Assembly (NCBI RefSeq): GCF_001522545.3
Contig: NC_031799.1
Span: 43,610,250 to 43,674,249, forward strand
Direction of reading: 5' to 3'
Origin: Parus major
Lineage: Eukaryota > Chordata > Aves > Passeriformes > Paridae
Length of the DNA stretch: 64,000 nucleotides
The position numbers and the translations under genes are program-made. Positions 61,094-64,000 of the stretch are shown one piece after another. Position 1 is the first letter of the stretch, and each line of letters begins with the position of its first letter. The notes beneath the pieces were generated by a model. It saw only the letters and a program-made list of their open reading frames with translations. It searched no databases and was not told where the DNA came from.

Positions 61094-63837
61094 CTGACCT
61101 CTCTGTAAGAGTCCCCTAGAATCTGCAAGCTGGTATCCTTCTGAGGGGACAAGATATCCCCTTTATTGCTGTTAGCAAAATAGCAGTGATAGCAGAGAGC
61201 TAAGCATGCATTGGCCACAAGGCTACTTACCTAGACTTGTGCTCAACAGATGACATTTCTAGGAATTGCTGAAATATCTCTATGGCTAAGCATAGTGGTC
61301 TGAGCTCTCATTCTTGTACTCAGGCTAGTAAACTACACACCATCTCTCTCACCAAGATATTTGACTCAGCCCAAGTACAAAATTACCGCATATGCTGAAT
61401 TATGCCTCTCTAGAACAGCTTTTTCGTCATGGGAAGAAGAAAAATGCCTGAGGTCAGATTCCAGAAGAGGGAAAGTGCAAAATCGCTCAAGTAGTTGGGG
61501 AAAAAGAATCCTACCTGTGAACTATTAATGCTTTCCTTCATCCCTTAAAAAAAAAAAAAAATTAGTCTTCACCCCTGCCCTTCCCAGGAGAAACTTTGCT
61601 GCTTTTCTTGGTCTTTGAAGAGTAATAATTTGCCTAGAGCATAAAACCTTCTACGAGGATTGCAGCCCTGATTTGCATGTGCTGATTAGCCTCAGTATCA
61701 CCAAAGTTTTGTTGTGCAGATGAGCACGCTGAAGCTTCTCAAAAGATAATGTATATTCCCTGCCTTCATTCACAAAGCTGCAAAGATTTGGCAGCTTGTG
61801 AATAATTGTTTTGCTAATAGTAGTCACTAATTCAATGCCTGGGATTAAAAATAAGATCGCTAATTCTATTAATAAGTGACAGTGATAATGTCACTGTGCT
61901 ATGTATAACCTTGCTATAGCTGAAGTTTGTTAGGATACTTTCAGGTTCTCTCTCAGCTAATTTGCAGGAACTTACATCTGCAAATGGCCTGTTGGAAGTA
62001 TGAAATACCAATCACATGCAATGTCCCAGTACTTGAAATTACCCCAGAAAAGAAATCTATCTGACCCATTAATAGAAAGGGAGAGGAAAATATTTCTGCT
62101 GGTGGCTGAAAGAAAACAAAGCTGCTTGGAGTGCTCAGTAATACAGTTTGGTTTTGTTCCATGATGTCTGGTCCTCAGAAGACCACTTTGTAGACTGCAT
62201 GTGAAATAGGCCATGACCAGCTTCAAAGACAGAGAAGCAAAGATCATCTCTCTGCTGCTCCCATTTTCTATTGACTGCCTAGTAATTCTCCTTGGATACC
62301 TCCATGTGAAGTAGGGCAAGAAGCTGACCAGCAGTGAGTACTTGGGACCTTTGGGGAAAAAAGGCAGAAACAGTTCAGAAAGCATAACTGAAAAGGAGTG
62401 ATATAAATATCATGCTGATGAGAGAGAGCAAAAATTCAGCAAAGCTCTAACGCTTAGGAATGCCCCACCCTTGCTAGGGACAGCACCACAGGCCACCGGG
62501 CTGAATAGCTGGGACTTGCAGCTCTGTTTTGAGCCCACATATGGACCTCGTTCCCCTAACACCTACAGGTTGCAGCCAGAGAGCAGTGCCCAGGACCAGG
62601 CAAGCACTTTGATTATTTCATAGAAAGCTAATTATAGAGAAGCTGTGGACAGCAGTCATCTCTCCTGTCTCCTGTGTTAACAGGAGCATATTTGCTGGAC
62701 ATCAAGAGCAAATTCTACAAGGAGGAACAAAACATGTGAGACTTTTGTATTATCCAGCTTCATTAGATAGAAGGTTGCTGTTGGGGAAGCAGCAGTTTCC
62801 TTGTCCATTGCAAACAATTATGCACAGTGGCCAGAAACAGCATGACAGTAGTTACCCCTGTGTGACCAGGACTGGAGGAAAATAAATGTGAAACAAAGCA
62901 GTCAGTAAGGCAGTCTGCCACGCTGCAGGGAGAGGTCTGCTCCCCTCCTGGCACTGAGACCCTCCACAGCAGAAACCAAATTACAATGGATTTCAGCAAT
63001 TAATAGCAGTAGGCTTCCAGAAACTGAAGCCTTCCCTCAATTACTCTAGGAATGGAGAGTGACTTAACTCATTGGCTGGACCATGTTTATATTGCTATCC
63101 ACTAATGACTCCCAGGCACTGCGCCAGTCAGCAGGCCTGTGTCACATCTGAATGGTGCTCACTAGAGCATTCCTACATCCTTGCCACTTCTGAGTAGACA
63201 CTCATCTTCCAAAGCACCACCTAATGCTGAGCCTAATCTTCAGTCTGATGCTTGTCCTAATTACTTTGGTTCTAATTCCACCTTGACCCTGGACAACAAA
63301 AGCACGCTGAAAACAAGACACTCAGACGGAGACAACATTTTGCCTTTTGATCTTTTGCACATCTAATTTTTCTCTGAGATCTCAGTTTAACTCTAGGGTG
63401 GCTGCAGCCAAATCATCTTCTGAGACAAGCCCTGTTCCTGTCTTGCCACACTTTATCCCAGCTGTGGAGGACTGCGATTTTGTCCCCACAGAGGGGTAAG
63501 CTGCAGACCAGGTAACATTTCCTTGCTCCCCTACAGGACTCTGGGAGTTGGCAAACTGGGATTTTTGAGGTGTACTGTGGCCCTCTTGCAAGAATTATCA
63601 CACCTTGTAATCATCAGGCTGTGCTTTGGCGTTGTCATTTATGTCACTTCTGTGACATGGCCTACGGGATGGGCCATGCCTCAGCCCAGAGCCTCAGCTA
63701 GGCTCTCACAGACCATCATCTCTCCACATTTATTCACAGATGGAAAACAAATTGGTATACATGGCCAAAGAAATCCTCTTATGTTAGCCACAAGGAAAGG
63801 AGTTGTCCACCACAAGACCTTCAGGGACAGGCACCGT
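61094..63837. other. Downstream noncoding stretch
   Basis: No gene is recognised. The portion at about 61640-61930 is AT-rich, free of repeats and contains homeodomain-like TAATT and TAATAA words and the dyad agtgaca/tgtcact near 61876-61896; it could be a conserved enhancer, but this cannot be shown from one genome. A 15-base A-run lies near 61548. Confidence 0.45.
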
Positions 63838-64000
63838 TGTCGTGGTTTAAAACCAATAACTAAGAAAATTACTTATTTCTTGCTGTGAGATATGGATTAG
63901 AATAAGGGCAAAACAGGCATAAAACTTAAAAGGAATAAAGAAAGTTTATTGACAAACAACAAGAACACCAGAATAAACTTCCAGAAAAACCTTTTCATCC
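63838..64000. mobile_element. Possible endogenous-retrovirus LTR edge, cut by window end
   Basis: From 63838 the sequence begins TGTCGTGGTTTAA, continues with 'aataactaag', then purine-rich DNA and 'aaagtttattgacaaac' at about 63940-63956. This order resembles the end of a retroviral LTR family frequent in neoavian birds, read in antisense, which starts with a TGTCRTGGTTTA word and has an AGTTTATT-like word about 100 bases in. The resemblance is from memory and partial. No coding part of a retrovirus lies in the window, and the remainder is beyond the right edge. Confidence 0.35.

Overview
This window is nuclear DNA of a bird, read along the sense strand of the 3' half of one large multi-exon gene, neuregulin 1 (NRG1). 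The avian call rests on three things. CR1 LINE fragments with the typical 3' end are present. The exon-intron structure is of vertebrate type (GT-AG). The NRG1 protein is very close to bird and mammal NRG1. A retroviral-LTR-like edge at the far right would fit a neoavian bird, but that is weak. The species cannot be named from the sequence.

Layout. 1-23,462: intronic or upstream gene territory with no exon I can recognise. It holds two CR1 pieces, a G-quadruplex motif, a CpG-rich island-like block at about 17.9-18.5 kb and a strong hairpin. 23,463-50,590: nine NRG1 coding exons, all on the + strand. In order they are the EGF-N exon, the alpha EGF-C exon, the beta EGF-C exon (with a beta3-type read-through end), the 24-nt beta1 microexon, the transmembrane exon, three cytoplasmic exons and the terminal exon with the stop. 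50,591 to about 51,700: 3' UTR. About 51,700-64,000: downstream noncoding sequence with an AU-rich block carrying two Pumilio-type sites (54.7-55.0 kb), simple repeats, an apparent sequencing-adapter artefact (60.9-61.1 kb) and a possible LTR edge.

How the parts work together. The first listed exon codes cysteines 1-4 of the EGF domain. Splicing to the alpha or the beta exon supplies cysteines 5 and 6, and so sets receptor affinity. From beta, reading on gives a beta3-type end without a membrane anchor, inclusion of the microexon gives beta1, and skipping it gives beta2. The transmembrane exon and four tail exons make the pro-neuregulin that is shed at the cell surface. I checked every junction phase by hand and all alternatives stay in frame.

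No other protein gene, RNA gene or CRISPR array is supported. Most open frames in the window are short chance frames. I found no previously undescribed biological system. The most actionable unexpected observation is a 22-nt Nextera mate-pair junction adapter remnant between two exact 66-bp copies, which looks like an assembly artefact. The amino-terminal NRG1 exons (Ig domain, spacer, cysteine-rich type III exon) were looked for and not found.
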